The position numbers and the translations under genes were made by a program. Shown in pieces: positions 24,817 to 34,446 of a stretch of DNA of 64,000 nucleotides (position 1 is its first letter; each line of letters starts with the position of its first letter). The notes beneath the pieces were generated by a model that saw only the letters and a program-made list of their open reading frames with translations, was not told the origin of the DNA and did no database searches. This DNA comes from a bacterium HR29 (GTDB lineage: Bacteria > Chloroflexota > Dehalococcoidia > Tepidiformales > Tepidiformaceae): positions 353,501 through 417,500 of the forward strand of contig BEIF01000001.1 of NCBI GenBank assembly GCA_002898215.1, read 5' to 3'.

Positions 24817-26130
24817 GTGAAGGTTACGCTCGAACGACTCCCCCGGAGCCGCGTCCAGCTTGAAATCGAGGTCGACCCGGAGCGGGTCGAACGCTCTCTC
24901 GAGGCTGCCTATCGCCGTATCGTCCGGCGCACCAAAATCCCGGGATTCCGCCCTGGCAAGGCGCCTCGCGCCGTCGTCGAGCGCCTGGTGGGGCGCGAAG
25001 GGCTCCTCCGCGAGGCGCTCGATGACCTCGTGGGCGACGCCTACGGCGAGGCCGTAGCGCGGGAGAACGTGGAACCCATCGGCCGCCCGCAGGTCGAAAT
25101 CCTCGATTTGGAGCCGGTCCGCTTCAAGGCCGTGGTAGCGGTGAAGCCGACCGTCGAGCTCGGTGATTACTCCTCGCTCCGCATTCCCCTGGAGCCCACT
25201 CCCGTCACCGACGAGATGGTCGAAGAGCAGCTCCTTGCCCTTCGCCGTCGGCGCGCCCTCTACGTTCCCGTCGACCGGCCCGTCCAATGGAACGATGTCG
25301 TCACCGCCGACGTGAAGGGCACGACAGCGGAGGGCGAGACGTTCATCGAGGACGAGGCGGCCGAGTTCATCCTACGCGAAGGGCAGACGCTCCTCCTTCC
25401 CGGACTCGCCGAAGCCTTCATCGGCATGGCCAAGGGCGAAGCGAAGGAGGTGGAGCTCGACGTCCCGGAGTCCTTCTCCATCGAGCGGTTCCGGGGGAAG
25501 CGCGTCCGACTCTCCATCACCGTTCGCGAGGTGAAGGAGGAGCAGCTCCCCGAGCTCGACGACGAGTTCGCCCAGCAGATCGACGCCGAGGAGTTCCCGA
25601 CGCTTGAAGCGTTGCGGACGCGCATCCGGACGGAGCTGGAGGAGGCCTTCCGCCGCGAAGCCGAGGAGAAGCTCCGCCTCGAGGCGCTCGATAAGCTCGT
25701 CGAGCTCTCGAAGCTCGAGTACCCCGAGCTCCTCGTCGAGCACGAGATCGACCACATGGTGCGGGAGATGGCGGGCGACGACCGCCAGGCCTTCCTCGCT
25801 GAGCTCCGCCGCATCGGGCGGAGCGAGGCCGAGTTCCGAGCCTCCCTCCGCGAGGCAGCAGCCCGCCGCGTCGAGCGCTCCCTCGTCTTCGAAGCGTTCG
25901 CCGAGCGGGAAGGGATCGAGGTGAGTGAGGAGGAGGTCACCGCTGAGATCGAACGGCTCGCCGGCGAGCGGGAGCCCGAGCGGAGCCGGTTCATCGAGGT
26001 CTTCTCCGACCCTCGGGGCCGGGAGGCTATCCGCAACCAGCTCTACCGGCGCAAAGCATTCGAGCGGCTGCAGGCCGTCGTCACCGGCACCGACGGCGCC
26101 CCGGCCGCGGCAGAGGAGGCATCCGCGTGA
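24817..26130 (+). CDS. tig: trigger factor
   Basis: 437 residues. The ribosome-binding domain contains [16 protein letters not shown]; the FKBP-type PPIase domain is at about 160-245 ([20 protein letters not shown]) and the rest is the helical chaperone arm. It binds nascent chains at the ribosome exit tunnel. GTG start supported by GGAGG 10 nt upstream. The stop overlaps clpP (GTGA); the order tig-clpP-clpX is widely conserved. Confidence 0.95.
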   Translation: MKVTLERLPRSRVQLEIEVDPERVERSLEAAYRRIVRRTKIPGFRPGKAPRAVVERLVGREGLLREALDDLVGDAYGEAVARENVEPIGRPQVEILDLEPVRFKAVVAVKPTVELGDYSSLRIPLEPTPVTDEMVEEQLLALRRRRALYVPVDRPVQWNDVVTADVKGTTAEGETFIEDEAAEFILREGQTLLLPGLAEAFIGMAKGEAKEVELDVPESFSIERFRGKRVRLSITVREVKEEQLPELDDEFAQQIDAEEFPTLEALRTRIRTELEEAFRREAEEKLRLEALDKLVELSKLEYPELLVEHEIDHMVREMAGDDRQAFLAELRRIGRSEAEFRASLREAAARRVERSLVFEAFAEREGIEVSEEEVTAEIERLAGEREPERSRFIEVFSDPRGREAIRNQLYRRKAFERLQAVVTGTDGAPAAAEEASA

Positions 26131-26765
26131 CCGAGCGCCCCGTCATCCACCCCCTCGTTCAGGCCGTCATCCCCATGGTCATCGAGTCGGGCCCACGCAG
26201 CGAGCGGGCTTTCGACATCTTCTCGCTCCTGCTGAAGGAACGTATCGTCTTCCTCGGCACCCCGATCGATGATCAGGTTGCGAACCTGATCGTCGCCCAG
26301 CTGCTCTACTTGCAGCGGGAAGATCCGGAGCGCGATATCAGCCTGTACATCCATTCGCCGGGGGGCGTCATCAGCGCCGGCCTCGCCATCTACGACACCA
26401 TGCAGCTCATCCAGCCGGACGTCTCCACCATCGCGGTCGGCCAGACGGCCTCCATGGCGACCGTACTCCTCGCCGCCGGCGCGCCGGGCAAGCGGTACGC
26501 GCTGCCGAACGCGACGGTGCACATGCACCAGGCTCTCGGTGGTGCGCGGGGCCAGGCTGCCGATATTGAAATTGCGGCGAAGGAAATTCTTCGCAACAAC
26601 GAAATCATTCGCAACCTCATCGCGAAGCACACCGGACAGCCGCCCGAAAAGGTCGCCCGGGACTTCGACCGAGACTTCTACCTCGACGCCCAGGGGGCGA
26701 AGGAGTACGGGTTCGTCGACGAACTGCTGATGCCGCCCGCCGAGAAGGCCGCGGAAAAGCGCTGA
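26127..26765 (+). CDS. clpP: ATP-dependent Clp protease proteolytic subunit
   Basis: 212 residues. The catalytic triad is visible: Ser in [15 protein letters not shown], His in [12 protein letters not shown] and Asp in RDFDRDFYL. The usual MIHQP around the histidine is MHQAL here, a mild deviation. The tetradecameric peptidase receives substrates from ClpX, encoded 12 bp downstream. GTG start in the overlap with tig. Confidence 0.96.
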   Translation: MTERPVIHPLVQAVIPMVIESGPRSERAFDIFSLLLKERIVFLGTPIDDQVANLIVAQLLYLQREDPERDISLYIHSPGGVISAGLAIYDTMQLIQPDVSTIAVGQTASMATVLLAAGAPGKRYALPNATVHMHQALGGARGQAADIEIAAKEILRNNEIIRNLIAKHTGQPPEKVARDFDRDFYLDAQGAKEYGFVDELLMPPAEKAAEKR

Positions 26766-26777
26766 GGGGGTTCCACG

Positions 26778-28097
26778 TTGGCCGGCAACCGCACCAACCG
26801 CGTCCAATACCACTGCTCGTTCTGCGGAAAGAACCAGGACCAGGTGCGCCGGCTCATCGCTGGCCCCGGGGCGGTGTACATCTGCGACGAGTGCGTCGAC
26901 CTCTGCCGTGAGATCATCGAGGAGGAAACGGGGCCTGCCTCCTCTCAGGCGCGGGGACGCGCTGCCGGGGCGCCCGCAGCCTCCATCCCCCCGCCTAAGT
27001 ACATCTACGAACATCTGAACGAGTACGTGGTCGGCCAGGAGCACGCGAAGAAGGTGCTCTCGGTCGCCGTCTACAACCACTACAAGCGCATCAACTCCAT
27101 CGGCAGCAGCGACGTCGAACTGGAGAAATCGAACATCCTCCTCGTCGGTCCCACCGGCGTGGGGAAGACGCTCCTCGCCCGCACCCTGGCCAAGATCCTC
27201 GACGTCCCCTTCTCCGTGGCCGATGCCACGGCCCTCACCGAGGCGGGCTACGTGGGCGAAGACGTCGAGAACATCCTCCTCCACCTCATCCAGGCGGCCG
27301 ACTACGACATCCAGCGGGCCGAACGGGGCATCATCTACATCGACGAAATCGACAAGATCGCCCGAAAGGGCGACAACCCCTCCATCACCCGCGACGTCTC
27401 GGGCGAGGGTGTGCAGCAGGCGCTGCTGAAGATCATCGAAGGCTGCATCGCCAACGTCCCGCCCCAGGGTGGCCGCAAACACCCTCACCAGGAATTCATC
27501 CAAATCAACACGCAGAACATCCTCTTCATCTGCGGCGGCGCCTTCGAAGGGCTCGAGAACATCATCGAGAAGCGCCTCACCCGCGACCACGTCCGCATCG
27601 GGTTCACGGCCGACCGAGGCTTCAAGGGTCCCAAGCGCACCGACGAGCTCTTGCGACACGTCACCCACGATGACCTCCTCGCCTTTGGGCTCATCCCCGA
27701 GTTCGTCGGCCGCCTCCCGATGGTCGTGCCGCTTCAGTCGCTCGACCGGGACGCGCTCATCCGCATCCTCACGGAGCCGAAGAACGCGCTCATCAAGCAG
27801 TACCAGCGGTACTTCGCCATGGACGGCGTGGAGCTCGTGTTCACCGACGACGCCCTCCGCGCCATCGCTGACGAGGCGCTGCGGAAGAAGACCGGCGCCC
27901 GCGGGCTCCGCTCTGTGCTCGAAGACCGCCTGCTCGACGTCATGTACGAGATCCCCGGCCGCACCGAAATCGTGAAGTGCGTCGTCAACGCCGACGTCAT
28001 CCTCAAGCGGCAGCGACCGATCCTGCTCACACGGGGCGGCCAGCCGGTCGAGCTCGAGACATCTCCCATCGAAAAGGTCCGCGGAGAGTCGGCCTGA
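26778..28097 (+). CDS. clpX: ATP-dependent Clp protease ATP-binding subunit ClpX
   Basis: 439 residues. N-terminal zinc-binding domain (CSFCGKNQ and [10 protein letters not shown]), AAA+ domain with Walker [16 protein letters not shown], Walker [16 protein letters not shown], and the pore/IGF region [17 protein letters not shown] start, preceded by GAGGGGG. Partner of ClpP for regulated proteolysis. Confidence 0.97.
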   Translation: MAGNRTNRVQYHCSFCGKNQDQVRRLIAGPGAVYICDECVDLCREIIEEETGPASSQARGRAAGAPAASIPPPKYIYEHLNEYVVGQEHAKKVLSVAVYNHYKRINSIGSSDVELEKSNILLVGPTGVGKTLLARTLAKILDVPFSVADATALTEAGYVGEDVENILLHLIQAADYDIQRAERGIIYIDEIDKIARKGDNPSITRDVSGEGVQQALLKIIEGCIANVPPQGGRKHPHQEFIQINTQNILFICGGAFEGLENIIEKRLTRDHVRIGFTADRGFKGPKRTDELLRHVTHDDLLAFGLIPEFVGRLPMVVPLQSLDRDALIRILTEPKNALIKQYQRYFAMDGVELVFTDDALRAIADEALRKKTGARGLRSVLEDRLLDVMYEIPGRTEIVKCVVNADVILKRQRPILLTRGGQPVELETSPIEKVRGESA

Positions 28098-28167
28098 AGG
28101 ACGGCACGGTTGGCACGTGCCCACCGCGCGGGTAGGCTCGTGCCGATTCCTTCGCAAAGGTTGCGCC

Positions 28168-29019
28168 GTGCTCACCGCCGTCGATCGCGTGATCCTCGTT
28201 GCCGACGACCCCAGAACCGCCGCCACTCCCTTCGAACAACTCCTCGGCGCCGCCATCGTCGGCGCGCGCTCGAGCGCGGTCCTCGGCGGCGAAGGCCTCG
28301 TCCTGCGGCTCGGGACGAGCGAAGTCGAAATCTACCGACCGACCGAGGCCGGGCCCCTGCACGATTTCGCGACCCGCTGGGGGCGAGGCCTGGCGGCCGT
28401 AGGCTTCGCGACCGCGGACCTGCCCGGCGTCGAACAGCGCCTGCGCGAGCGCGGCGTCGCGGTCCAGGACGACGGCGGGCGCCTCTTCGTTCCTGCGGAG
28501 GCCACGTTCGGGATGCCCTGCCTGGTGGTGGCGGAAGAGCAGCGTCGGCCCGTCGGCCTGGTCCGGCACCTCTACGAAGTGACGAACGTCGTCGACGACT
28601 GGCGCGCCGCCGAGGCACGGTACGCCGACCTTTTCGGGCTGGACCGCGGCGTATTCTGCCCCATCCGCAGCGACCGATGGGGATACGAAGGCGTGCTGAC
28701 ACTCTTCCATCCGCGGCGGCTGCACCGCATCGAAATCACGCAACCGTGGGGCGATGGCGCCATGGCCCGCTTCCACCGGCGGCGCGGCCCCTCGCTGTAC
28801 ATGTGCTTCGCCGAGGCGGACGTCATCGCTCCCATCGCCGAGCGGTTGCAACAGGCGGGGGCTCGGTTCGCCTGGGAGGACGAACATGACCCCACGGTAG
28901 GGCTCTTTATCCATCCGAGCGCGCTGGCCGGGATGCTGATGGGGATCAGCCGCACCCACCACGCGTGGACCTGGAGCGGGCACCCCGAATGGGCGGTTGC
29001 CGGCCCGCCCGATGGCTAA
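28168..29019 (+). CDS. VOC (glyoxalase/dioxygenase-fold) superfamily protein
   Basis: 283 residues, apparently two tandem VOC modules: about 1-125 (DRVILVADDPRTAATPFEQL) and about 130-270 (HLYEVTNVVDDWRAAEARYA; YMCFAEADVIAPIAERLQ). Metal ligands are not obvious. The superfamily covers lyases, dioxygenases and resistance proteins, so no reaction is assigned. The GTG at 28168 has AAAGG 8 nt upstream, and a TAGGCT -10 box at 28133. The 3' end overlaps the convergent UbiA gene by 4 bp. Confidence 0.75.
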   Translation: MLTAVDRVILVADDPRTAATPFEQLLGAAIVGARSSAVLGGEGLVLRLGTSEVEIYRPTEAGPLHDFATRWGRGLAAVGFATADLPGVEQRLRERGVAVQDDGGRLFVPAEATFGMPCLVVAEEQRRPVGLVRHLYEVTNVVDDWRAAEARYADLFGLDRGVFCPIRSDRWGYEGVLTLFHPRRLHRIEITQPWGDGAMARFHRRRGPSLYMCFAEADVIAPIAERLQQAGARFAWEDEHDPTVGLFIHPSALAGMLMGISRTHHAWTWSGHPEWAVAGPPDG

Positions 29020-29963
29020 CCGGAAGCGGCGAGCACCGATACGGCCGTGACCACGAACCCGAGGACCGAAGCGACGATCGCGGGGTCGGTGAAGAGGATG
29101 CGGTCAGGCGCATCGCCGGCACGTGGTCCCGCGAGCAGGTAGAGGTAGCGGAAGATCGCGAAGGCGACGAAGGGCACTGTCAGGGCCATCGCCCCGTTGC
29201 TCGGCACGTTCGCCGACTCGATGGAATAGAGCGCGTACGACACCAGCGCTGCTCCTGCGCTGACCGTGAGCATCTGGTCGAGGACGACCGGAGGGTACTT
29301 CGCCAGTGCGGGACGGTGATTCCCCGCATCGTCGCCCAGCGAACGTGCCTCGGCCCATCGCTTGCTCACAGCGAGGAACCAAGCTGCGGCGGCCGAGCAG
29401 ACGTACAGCCAGGGGCTGATGGCTACGTCGAGGACCACCGCGCCGGCGGCCGCGCGCAGAACGACCCCTGCGGAGAGGATGAGCACGTCGACGACAGGCA
29501 TCGCCTTCAGCGCGAAGGTGTAGGCTAGCATGCCCCCCGTGTAGCCGGTGAGCATCGCTCCTGCTTCGGGCGAGGCGGCGAACCCCGCGGCGATCCCTGC
29601 CGACACGAGCAGCACGGCCGCGGCAACCGCCAGCCCCGGGTTTAGCTCGCCCGAAGCGAGCGGCCGTGAACGCTTCCGGGGGTGGAACCGGTCGAAGGGC
29701 GCATCGCGGAGGTCGTTCACCAGGTACACACCGCTGGCGGCCAGGCACCAGGCGACGAAGAGGAGGGCGACCCGACCCGCGAGCGGCTGCCATGATTCCG
29801 GGTCGCGCGGCGTCCACACATCGCCGACGCTGAACAGCAGGGCAGCGAAGACGATGAGGTTCTTCGGCCACTGGAACGGGCGGACGGCGGTGACGAGGGC
29901 GCGGAGCTGCGCCCCCGGCCGCGCGACGCCACCGCTCAGCGCTCCTGCGCGATCGCTGCCCAT
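29016..29963 (-). CDS. UbiA-family prenyltransferase, decaprenyl-phosphate phosphoribosyltransferase-like
   Basis: 315 residues, about nine membrane helices. The polyprenyl-binding motif is VNDLRDAPFDRFHPRKRSRP (N-D-x2-D-x3-D), followed by PLASGELNPG. The pattern RPFQWPKNLIVFAALLFS near the N-terminus and DAPDRILFTDP near the end resemble the enzyme that joins PRPP to polyprenyl phosphate, not quinone-pathway UbiA. No DprE1/E2 epimerase is nearby. ATG 29963 has AAAGGGCC upstream and overlaps the YbaK-type gene by 28 bp. Confidence 0.8.
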   Translation of the reverse strand: MGSDRAGALSGGVARPGAQLRALVTAVRPFQWPKNLIVFAALLFSVGDVWTPRDPESWQPLAGRVALLFVAWCLAASGVYLVNDLRDAPFDRFHPRKRSRPLASGELNPGLAVAAAVLLVSAGIAAGFAASPEAGAMLTGYTGGMLAYTFALKAMPVVDVLILSAGVVLRAAAGAVVLDVAISPWLYVCSAAAAWFLAVSKRWAEARSLGDDAGNHRPALAKYPPVVLDQMLTVSAGAALVSYALYSIESANVPSNGAMALTVPFVAFAIFRYLYLLAGPRAGDAPDRILFTDPAIVASVLGFVVTAVSVLAASG

Positions 29964-30415
29964 TGGCCCTTTACCGCCCGCGCAAGCTCGTCGGTCCCGA
30001 CCGGGAAGACGGCGTTGGGGGTGCCCGCGGCTGCCCAGACCGTTCCGTATCGCCGAAGGCTCTCGTCGATGATCACGTCGAACGTCTCGCCGTGGCCGAC
30101 CGGCGGCACACCACCCACGTCGTAGCCGGTCGCTGCCCGAACCTCCGCCGGGGTTGCCATCCGCACTCGCTTCCGTGGCATGCCGAGGATTCGCGCCAAA
30201 CGGGTCGGGTCGACGCGGCGGTCGCCGGCCACGAGGACGAGCACGCAGCGCCCGTCGGCCATGAACACGAGCGTCTTCACGATTTGGCCGAGCTCGCAGC
30301 CGACGGCTGCTGCAGCTTCCTCCGCAGTGCTGGTCGGCTGGCTGAAGACGACGGGTTCGCTGGGGATCCCCAGCTCGTGCAGCGCGGCCGCGACCCGGGC
30401 TACGGCTGCCTCCAT
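29936..30415 (-). CDS. YbaK/EbsC-family aminoacyl-tRNA deacylase
   Basis: 159 residues of the YbaK/ProX editing fold: SQPTSTAEEAAAAVGCELGQ, IVKTLVFMADGRCVLVLVAGD with the catalytic lysine region, and TGYDVGGVPPVGHG. These free-standing domains hydrolyse mischarged tRNAs such as Cys- or Ala-tRNA(Pro). The ATG follows a TAAGCT box by 8 nt, so a leaderless mRNA is likely. Confidence 0.88.
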   Translation of the reverse strand: MEAAVARVAAALHELGIPSEPVVFSQPTSTAEEAAAAVGCELGQIVKTLVFMADGRCVLVLVAGDRRVDPTRLARILGMPRKRVRMATPAEVRAATGYDVGGVPPVGHGETFDVIIDESLRRYGTVWAAAGTPNAVFPVGTDELARAVKGQWAAIAQER

Positions 30416-30423
30416 GGCCTCCA

Positions 30424-30429
30424 AGCTTA
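30424..30429 (-). promoter_or_regulatory. leaderless -10 box of the YbaK-type gene
   Basis: TAAGCT on the minus strand ends 8 nt before the ATG at 30415. A TTG at 30424 would fall inside the -10 box, arguing against it as start. Confidence 0.4.
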
Positions 30430-30471
30430 CGGGAAGGCGTGCTCCCGCTCATGCCGCGGGTTCGCAGCATC

Positions 30472-30501
30472 TTGTCATGGCGCCCCGTAGAGCCCTAGCC
30501 T
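30472..30501 (+). promoter_or_regulatory. promoter of the tlyA-nadK-recN operon, leaderless
   Basis: TTGTCA (30472-30477) and TAGCCT (30496-30501) are separated by 18 nt. The -10 box ends 6 nt before the tlyA GTG, so transcription should start at the start codon. Confidence 0.6.
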
Positions 30502-30507
30502 TGGGCC

Positions 30508-31260
30508 GTGATCGGAGCCAAGCGCGTGCGCGCCGATGTCCTCCTGGTGGAGCGGGGGCTGGCAGAGAGCCGCGAGCAGGCTCAGCGGCTCATCTCCGCC
30601 GGACGCGCCCGGGTGGGGACCCGCGTCCTCGTCAAGCCGAGCACGCCGCTTCCTTCCGACGCTCCCATCGAGCTGTTGGCGCCCGAGCGGTACGTCTCGC
30701 GGGGCGGCTACAAGCTCGAAGCCGCGCTCGAGACCTTCGCCATCGATGTCCGCGGGCTGCGTTGCCTCGACATCGGCGCCGGGACCGGCGGCTTCACCGA
30801 CTGTCTCCTCCAGCGCGGCGCGCGCGAGGTGGTCGCCGTCGACGTCGGCCGCGGGCAGCTCCACGCTCGCCTCCGCTCCGACCCTCGCGTCGTCGTCCTC
30901 GAAGGAGTGAACGCCCGGGAGTTGCCCGACGTCGGCCCGATCGACTTCGTGACTGCCGACGTGTCCTTCATCTCGCTCCGGCTGGTTCTGCCGGCCGTCG
31001 CCCGACGCGTTTGCGGAGGCACACCGTGCGTCGTCCTCTTCAAGCCGCAGTTCGAGGCTGGCCGTGACCGGGTTCCTCGCGGCGGGGTCATCCGCGATGA
31101 AGCGCTTCGGCAGAGCCTGATCGAAGAGTTCGCCGCGTGGGCCGCTTCGGCCGGATGGGAGGTGCTGGGGCGAACCCCCTCCCCGGTTCCGGGGGCCGAC
31201 GGGAACCGGGAAGAACTCTTCTGGCTCCGGACGCCCCGAGCGGAGGCTCGGTCGTGCTAG
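30508..31260 (+). CDS. tlyA: TlyA-family rRNA 2'-O-methyltransferase
   Basis: 250 residues. N-terminal S4 RNA-binding domain (about 6-62; RADVLLVERGLAESREQAQR) and an FtsJ-type methyltransferase core (YVSRGGYKLEAALETF with the catalytic lysine, CLDIGAGTGGFTDCLL, DFVTADVSFISLRLVLP, VLFKPQFEAGRD). Homologues methylate 16S and/or 23S rRNA ribose. GTG start from promoter position. Three residues before its stop the nadK start begins, so the operon is tightly packed. Confidence 0.94.
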   Translation: MIGAKRVRADVLLVERGLAESREQAQRLISAGRARVGTRVLVKPSTPLPSDAPIELLAPERYVSRGGYKLEAALETFAIDVRGLRCLDIGAGTGGFTDCLLQRGAREVVAVDVGRGQLHARLRSDPRVVVLEGVNARELPDVGPIDFVTADVSFISLRLVLPAVARRVCGGTPCVVLFKPQFEAGRDRVPRGGVIRDEALRQSLIEEFAAWAASAGWEVLGRTPSPVPGADGNREELFWLRTPRAEARSC

Positions 31261-32111
31261 AGCGGGTGGTTATCTTCCACCACCCCCGCAGCGAAGGCGC
31301 GGCGGCGCTCTCCCGGCAGCTCGCCACCGAGCTCGAGCGCCACGGCGTGGAGACGTTCGTCGCTGACGCGTGGGAACAGGCCGGGGCCGCGCACGTTGAA
31401 CGGGCGAGCCTCGTCGTGTGCATCGGCGGGGACGGCACCGTCCTCCGTGCCGCGCGTGTGGTCGTCCCCCACGCCACGCCCATCCTCGGAGTCAATATGG
31501 GGCGCTTGGGCTTCCTCACGGACATGAGCCCTCGCGACCTCTTCACGCACTTCGAGCGCATCCTCGCGGGAGAGTGGCGGCTCGAGGAGCGGGTCATGGT
31601 CCGGGCCGACGTCGTCGATGGGCCGGGCGCGGAGCCGCGCACCTTCCACGGGCTCAACGACATCGTCCTCAGCCGGGAACACGTCGGGCGGCCCATCTAC
31701 ATCGACGTGCGGATCGACAGGGCGCGGGTGGCCGTGTACCGCTGCGACGGCATCATCGTGGCTACTCCCACAGGCTCGACCGGCTACTCCCTCGCCGCCG
31801 GCGGGCCGATTATGGCTCCCACGGAACACCACCTCGTGCTCACACCGGTATCCGCGCACCTGGCGCTGGGGCGCTCGATCGTGCTCCAGCCCGATTCCAT
31901 CGTCGAGCTGCGGGTCGCCTCGGAGCACGATGGCATCCTCTCCGTCGATGGGCAGGAGGACCTCCCGGTGAGCAACCGCGTGCGGGTCGTGGTCCGGCTG
32001 AGCGAACACATCACCCGCTTCGTGCGCTTCCGCGACCCGTCGTCGTTCTACGCCGAGCTCGCCGAGAAGCTCGAAGGCACGCTTTCGAGCCCGATGAGCA
32101 CCGGTGTTTGA
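31254..32111 (+). CDS. nadK: NAD kinase
   Basis: 285 residues. The signature GGDGTVLRAARV lies at about 60-70, followed by GVNMGRLGFLTD, GLNDIVLSREH and the ATPTGSTGYSLAAGGPIM segment; all match PpnK-type kinases that make NADP from NAD. GTG start within the end of tlyA, and an 8-bp overlap with recN. The tlyA-nadK-recN order is common in Gram-positive-type genomes. Confidence 0.96.
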   Translation: MLERVVIFHHPRSEGAAALSRQLATELERHGVETFVADAWEQAGAAHVERASLVVCIGGDGTVLRAARVVVPHATPILGVNMGRLGFLTDMSPRDLFTHFERILAGEWRLEERVMVRADVVDGPGAEPRTFHGLNDIVLSREHVGRPIYIDVRIDRARVAVYRCDGIIVATPTGSTGYSLAAGGPIMAPTEHHLVLTPVSAHLALGRSIVLQPDSIVELRVASEHDGILSVDGQEDLPVSNRVRVVVRLSEHITRFVRFRDPSSFYAELAEKLEGTLSSPMSTGV

Positions 32112-33795
32112 GGAACTCGTCATCGAGAACTTCGCGGTCGCCCGTTCGGTGCGGCTTCCCCTCGGGCCGGGACTCACGGTATTCACGGGCGAAACCGGCG
32201 CCGGGAAGTCGCTCATCGTCGACGCCATCGCCTTCCTCCTCGGCGCCCGCCGGGGCCGCGAGGCGATCGCGGCGGGAGCTTCCCAGGCGACGGTTCGAGC
32301 CCGACTCCGCATCGGCGGCGCCGTGCACACCCTCGAGCGGAGCATCTCCCTGTCGGGTCGCTCGCGGGCGGCGCTCGACGGCGAGCCCATCCAGCTCGAA
32401 GCGCTCCAGGAGCTCGCCGGCGAGCTCGCCGATATCCACGGCCAGGCCGAGCAGCTCGCCCTCCTGCGGCCGTCCGTGCAGCTAGCGCTCCTCGATGCCT
32501 ACGGCGGCCTCGAAGCGCAGCGAGACGAAACGGCTCGGCTGGTACGGGAGCTACGGGCCGTGCGTCGCCGGCTCGAGGCGCTCCGTTCGGACGCCCGGGA
32601 GCGCGAACGCCAGCTCGACCAGCTTCGGTACGAGGTGGCGGAGATCGAACGTGCCGAACTTCGTCCGGGCGAGGACACCGCCTTGCGCGACGAGCTCTCC
32701 CGCCTGGCCAGCATCGAGCGCCTTCGGGAGGCGGCGGCAGCGTTGGCCGAGGCACTCGATTCGCCCGCTTTCGACGCGGCCTTCGCGGCTGCCCGCGCGA
32801 TCGTCGAACGCGACCCCGGCGCGGGCGAGGTTCGGGACCTCGCCGTCGTGTTCGAAGAGACCGCGGCCGAGCTCCGCCGCGCCGTTCGGCGGTATGCCGA
32901 GGGGCTGGAGGCCGACCCCGAGCGGCTCGTTGCCCTGCAGGAGCGGTTGGACCTCATTGCCCGCCTCCGCCGGAAGTACGGCGAGACGATCGAGGAGGTG
33001 CTGGCGTACCTCGAGGCGGCGCGCGAACGGCTCGCGGTCCTCGAAGGGGCCGAAGAATCGGCGGAGGAGCTGCAGCAGCGCGAGGCGGAACTCTCCCGGA
33101 GGCTCGCGGCGGCGGCCGAGCAGCTTTCGGCTGCCCGGCGCGAGGCCGCAGCGCGCCTCACGGCGGCCGTGGCTGCGGAGCTGGCCGAGCTTGCCATGCC
33201 CCACGCGGCATTGGCCGTCGGCTTCGCATGTAGCGACGCTCCGGATGGGGTGCCCGTGAGGCTGCCGGATTACGAGGTGGTCGGGCCTTCCTCGTCGCCC
33301 CTCCCGCTGGCGGACGCGGAGGCGGCTCCGCGCGCATTCACCGAATCCGGTGTCGACAGGGTCGAGTTCTTGGCCTCCTTCAACCCTGGCGAGTCGCCGC
33401 GTGCGCTGTCCGCCGTAGCCAGCGGGGGCGAAACGTCGCGGTTCCTGATCGCCCTTACGGCTGTCTTCGGCAGCGCTTCGCCGCCCCGCACCATCGTGCT
33501 CGACGAGGCGGACGAAGGGGTGGGTGGCCGGGCGGGCGCCCTGGTTGGCAAGGCTCTGCGCCGCCTAGCCCAGCGTCACCAGGTGCTCTGCGTGACTCAC
33601 CTCCCCCAGGTGGCGGCCTTCGGTGACCGCCACTTCGTGGTGGTGAAGCACACCGACGGCCGCCGAACGTGGAGCGAGGTCCGCGACGTGACCGGCCCGG
33701 AGCGCCTGCGCGAACTCGCGGCGATGCTCGGAGGGCCCACGGAAGCAAACCTTCGGGCTGCCGAAGAACTCCTCGCTGCCGCGGCCGCCCAGTAA
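32104..33795 (+). CDS. recN: DNA repair protein RecN
   Basis: 563 residues, SMC-like ATPase. Walker A GETGAGKSLIVDAIAFLLGA near residue 28, Q-loop region ADIHGQAEQLALLRP, a long coiled-coil centre (about 145-370), the ABC signature SGGETSRFLIALTAVF and Walker B TIVLDEADEGVGG, then the H-loop CVTHLPQVAAFGDRHF. Acts in double-strand-break repair. GTG start overlapping nadK. Confidence 0.96.
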   Translation: MFEELVIENFAVARSVRLPLGPGLTVFTGETGAGKSLIVDAIAFLLGARRGREAIAAGASQATVRARLRIGGAVHTLERSISLSGRSRAALDGEPIQLEALQELAGELADIHGQAEQLALLRPSVQLALLDAYGGLEAQRDETARLVRELRAVRRRLEALRSDARERERQLDQLRYEVAEIERAELRPGEDTALRDELSRLASIERLREAAAALAEALDSPAFDAAFAAARAIVERDPGAGEVRDLAVVFEETAAELRRAVRRYAEGLEADPERLVALQERLDLIARLRRKYGETIEEVLAYLEAARERLAVLEGAEESAEELQQREAELSRRLAAAAEQLSAARREAAARLTAAVAAELAELAMPHAALAVGFACSDAPDGVPVRLPDYEVVGPSSSPLPLADAEAAPRAFTESGVDRVEFLASFNPGESPRALSAVASGGETSRFLIALTAVFGSASPPRTIVLDEADEGVGGRAGALVGKALRRLAQRHQVLCVTHLPQVAAFGDRHFVVVKHTDGRRTWSEVRDVTGPERLRELAAMLGGPTEANLRAAEELLAAAAAQ

Positions 33796-33811
33796 CCACG
33801 CGGGGTCGAAA

Positions 33812-34408
33812 TCAGGCGTACCGCTGCTCTTTCCAGGGGTCGCCGTACATGTGGTAGCCGTACGTCTCCCAGAAGCCTGGGCGGTCGTGGTCGAGGAACT
33901 GGAGGCCGCCGACCCACTTCGCGCTCTTCCAAAAGTACAGGTGCGGCACCACCAGGCGCATGGGCCAGCCGTGCTCGGGTGTGAGCGGCTGCCCGTTGTG
34001 GCTGTGGGCGAAGAGCACCCCGTCGCGCAGCAGGTCCTCCAGCGGGATGTTCGTGGTGTAGCCGCCGTAGCAGTGGACCATCACGTACTTCGCCTCGGGG
34101 AGCGGCTTCACCGCCTCGTAAACCGCTCGGAACGGCACGCCCTCCCACTCGTTGTCGAACTTGCTCCAACTCGTGACGCAGTGGATGTCGCTGACGTCCT
34201 TCGTCTGCCCGAGGGCGTTGAACTCCTCCCAGGTGAAGGTCCGCTCCTGGGGCACCAGACCCCACACGTGGAACCGCCACGTCTTCAGGTCGAGCCGGGG
34301 GATGCTCCCGTAATGGAGGACGGGCCAGCCGGTCGTGAGGTGCTGGCCGGGTGGAAGCCGAGGCTTTCCGTCGGGGCGAAGTTCGCGGGTTGGGTCGGCG
34401 GTGCGCAT
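33812..34408 (-). CDS. sulfite-oxidase-like molybdopterin oxidoreductase domain protein
   Basis: 198 residues covering the SUOX/MsrP molybdopterin fold: RFHVWGLVPQERTFTWEEFN, DIHCVTSWSKFDNEWEGVPF with the Cys that ligates molybdenum, VMVHCYGGYTTNIPLEDLL, EHGWPMRLVVPHLYFWKSAK. No Tat or Sec signal and no haem domain, so it is likely cytoplasmic, with substrate unknown. Genes of this size are often annotated as sulfite oxidase-like. Stands alone, converging on recN. Confidence 0.88.
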   Translation of the reverse strand: MRTADPTRELRPDGKPRLPPGQHLTTGWPVLHYGSIPRLDLKTWRFHVWGLVPQERTFTWEEFNALGQTKDVSDIHCVTSWSKFDNEWEGVPFRAVYEAVKPLPEAKYVMVHCYGGYTTNIPLEDLLRDGVLFAHSHNGQPLTPEHGWPMRLVVPHLYFWKSAKWVGGLQFLDHDRPGFWETYGYHMYGDPWKEQRYA

Positions 34409-34446
34409 CGATCGGCTCCTTCCGCGCTGCCGCGTTCGAATCCAGC

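Noticed and set aside
26043-28256. Minus-strand open frame of about 740 codons opposite tig, clpP and clpX
   Set aside because: Same mirror effect; the plus-strand genes are unambiguous.
34431-34445. GTTCGAATCC resembling a tRNA T-loop
   Set aside because: Flanking bases do not form a T-stem, and there is no room for the rest of a tRNA.
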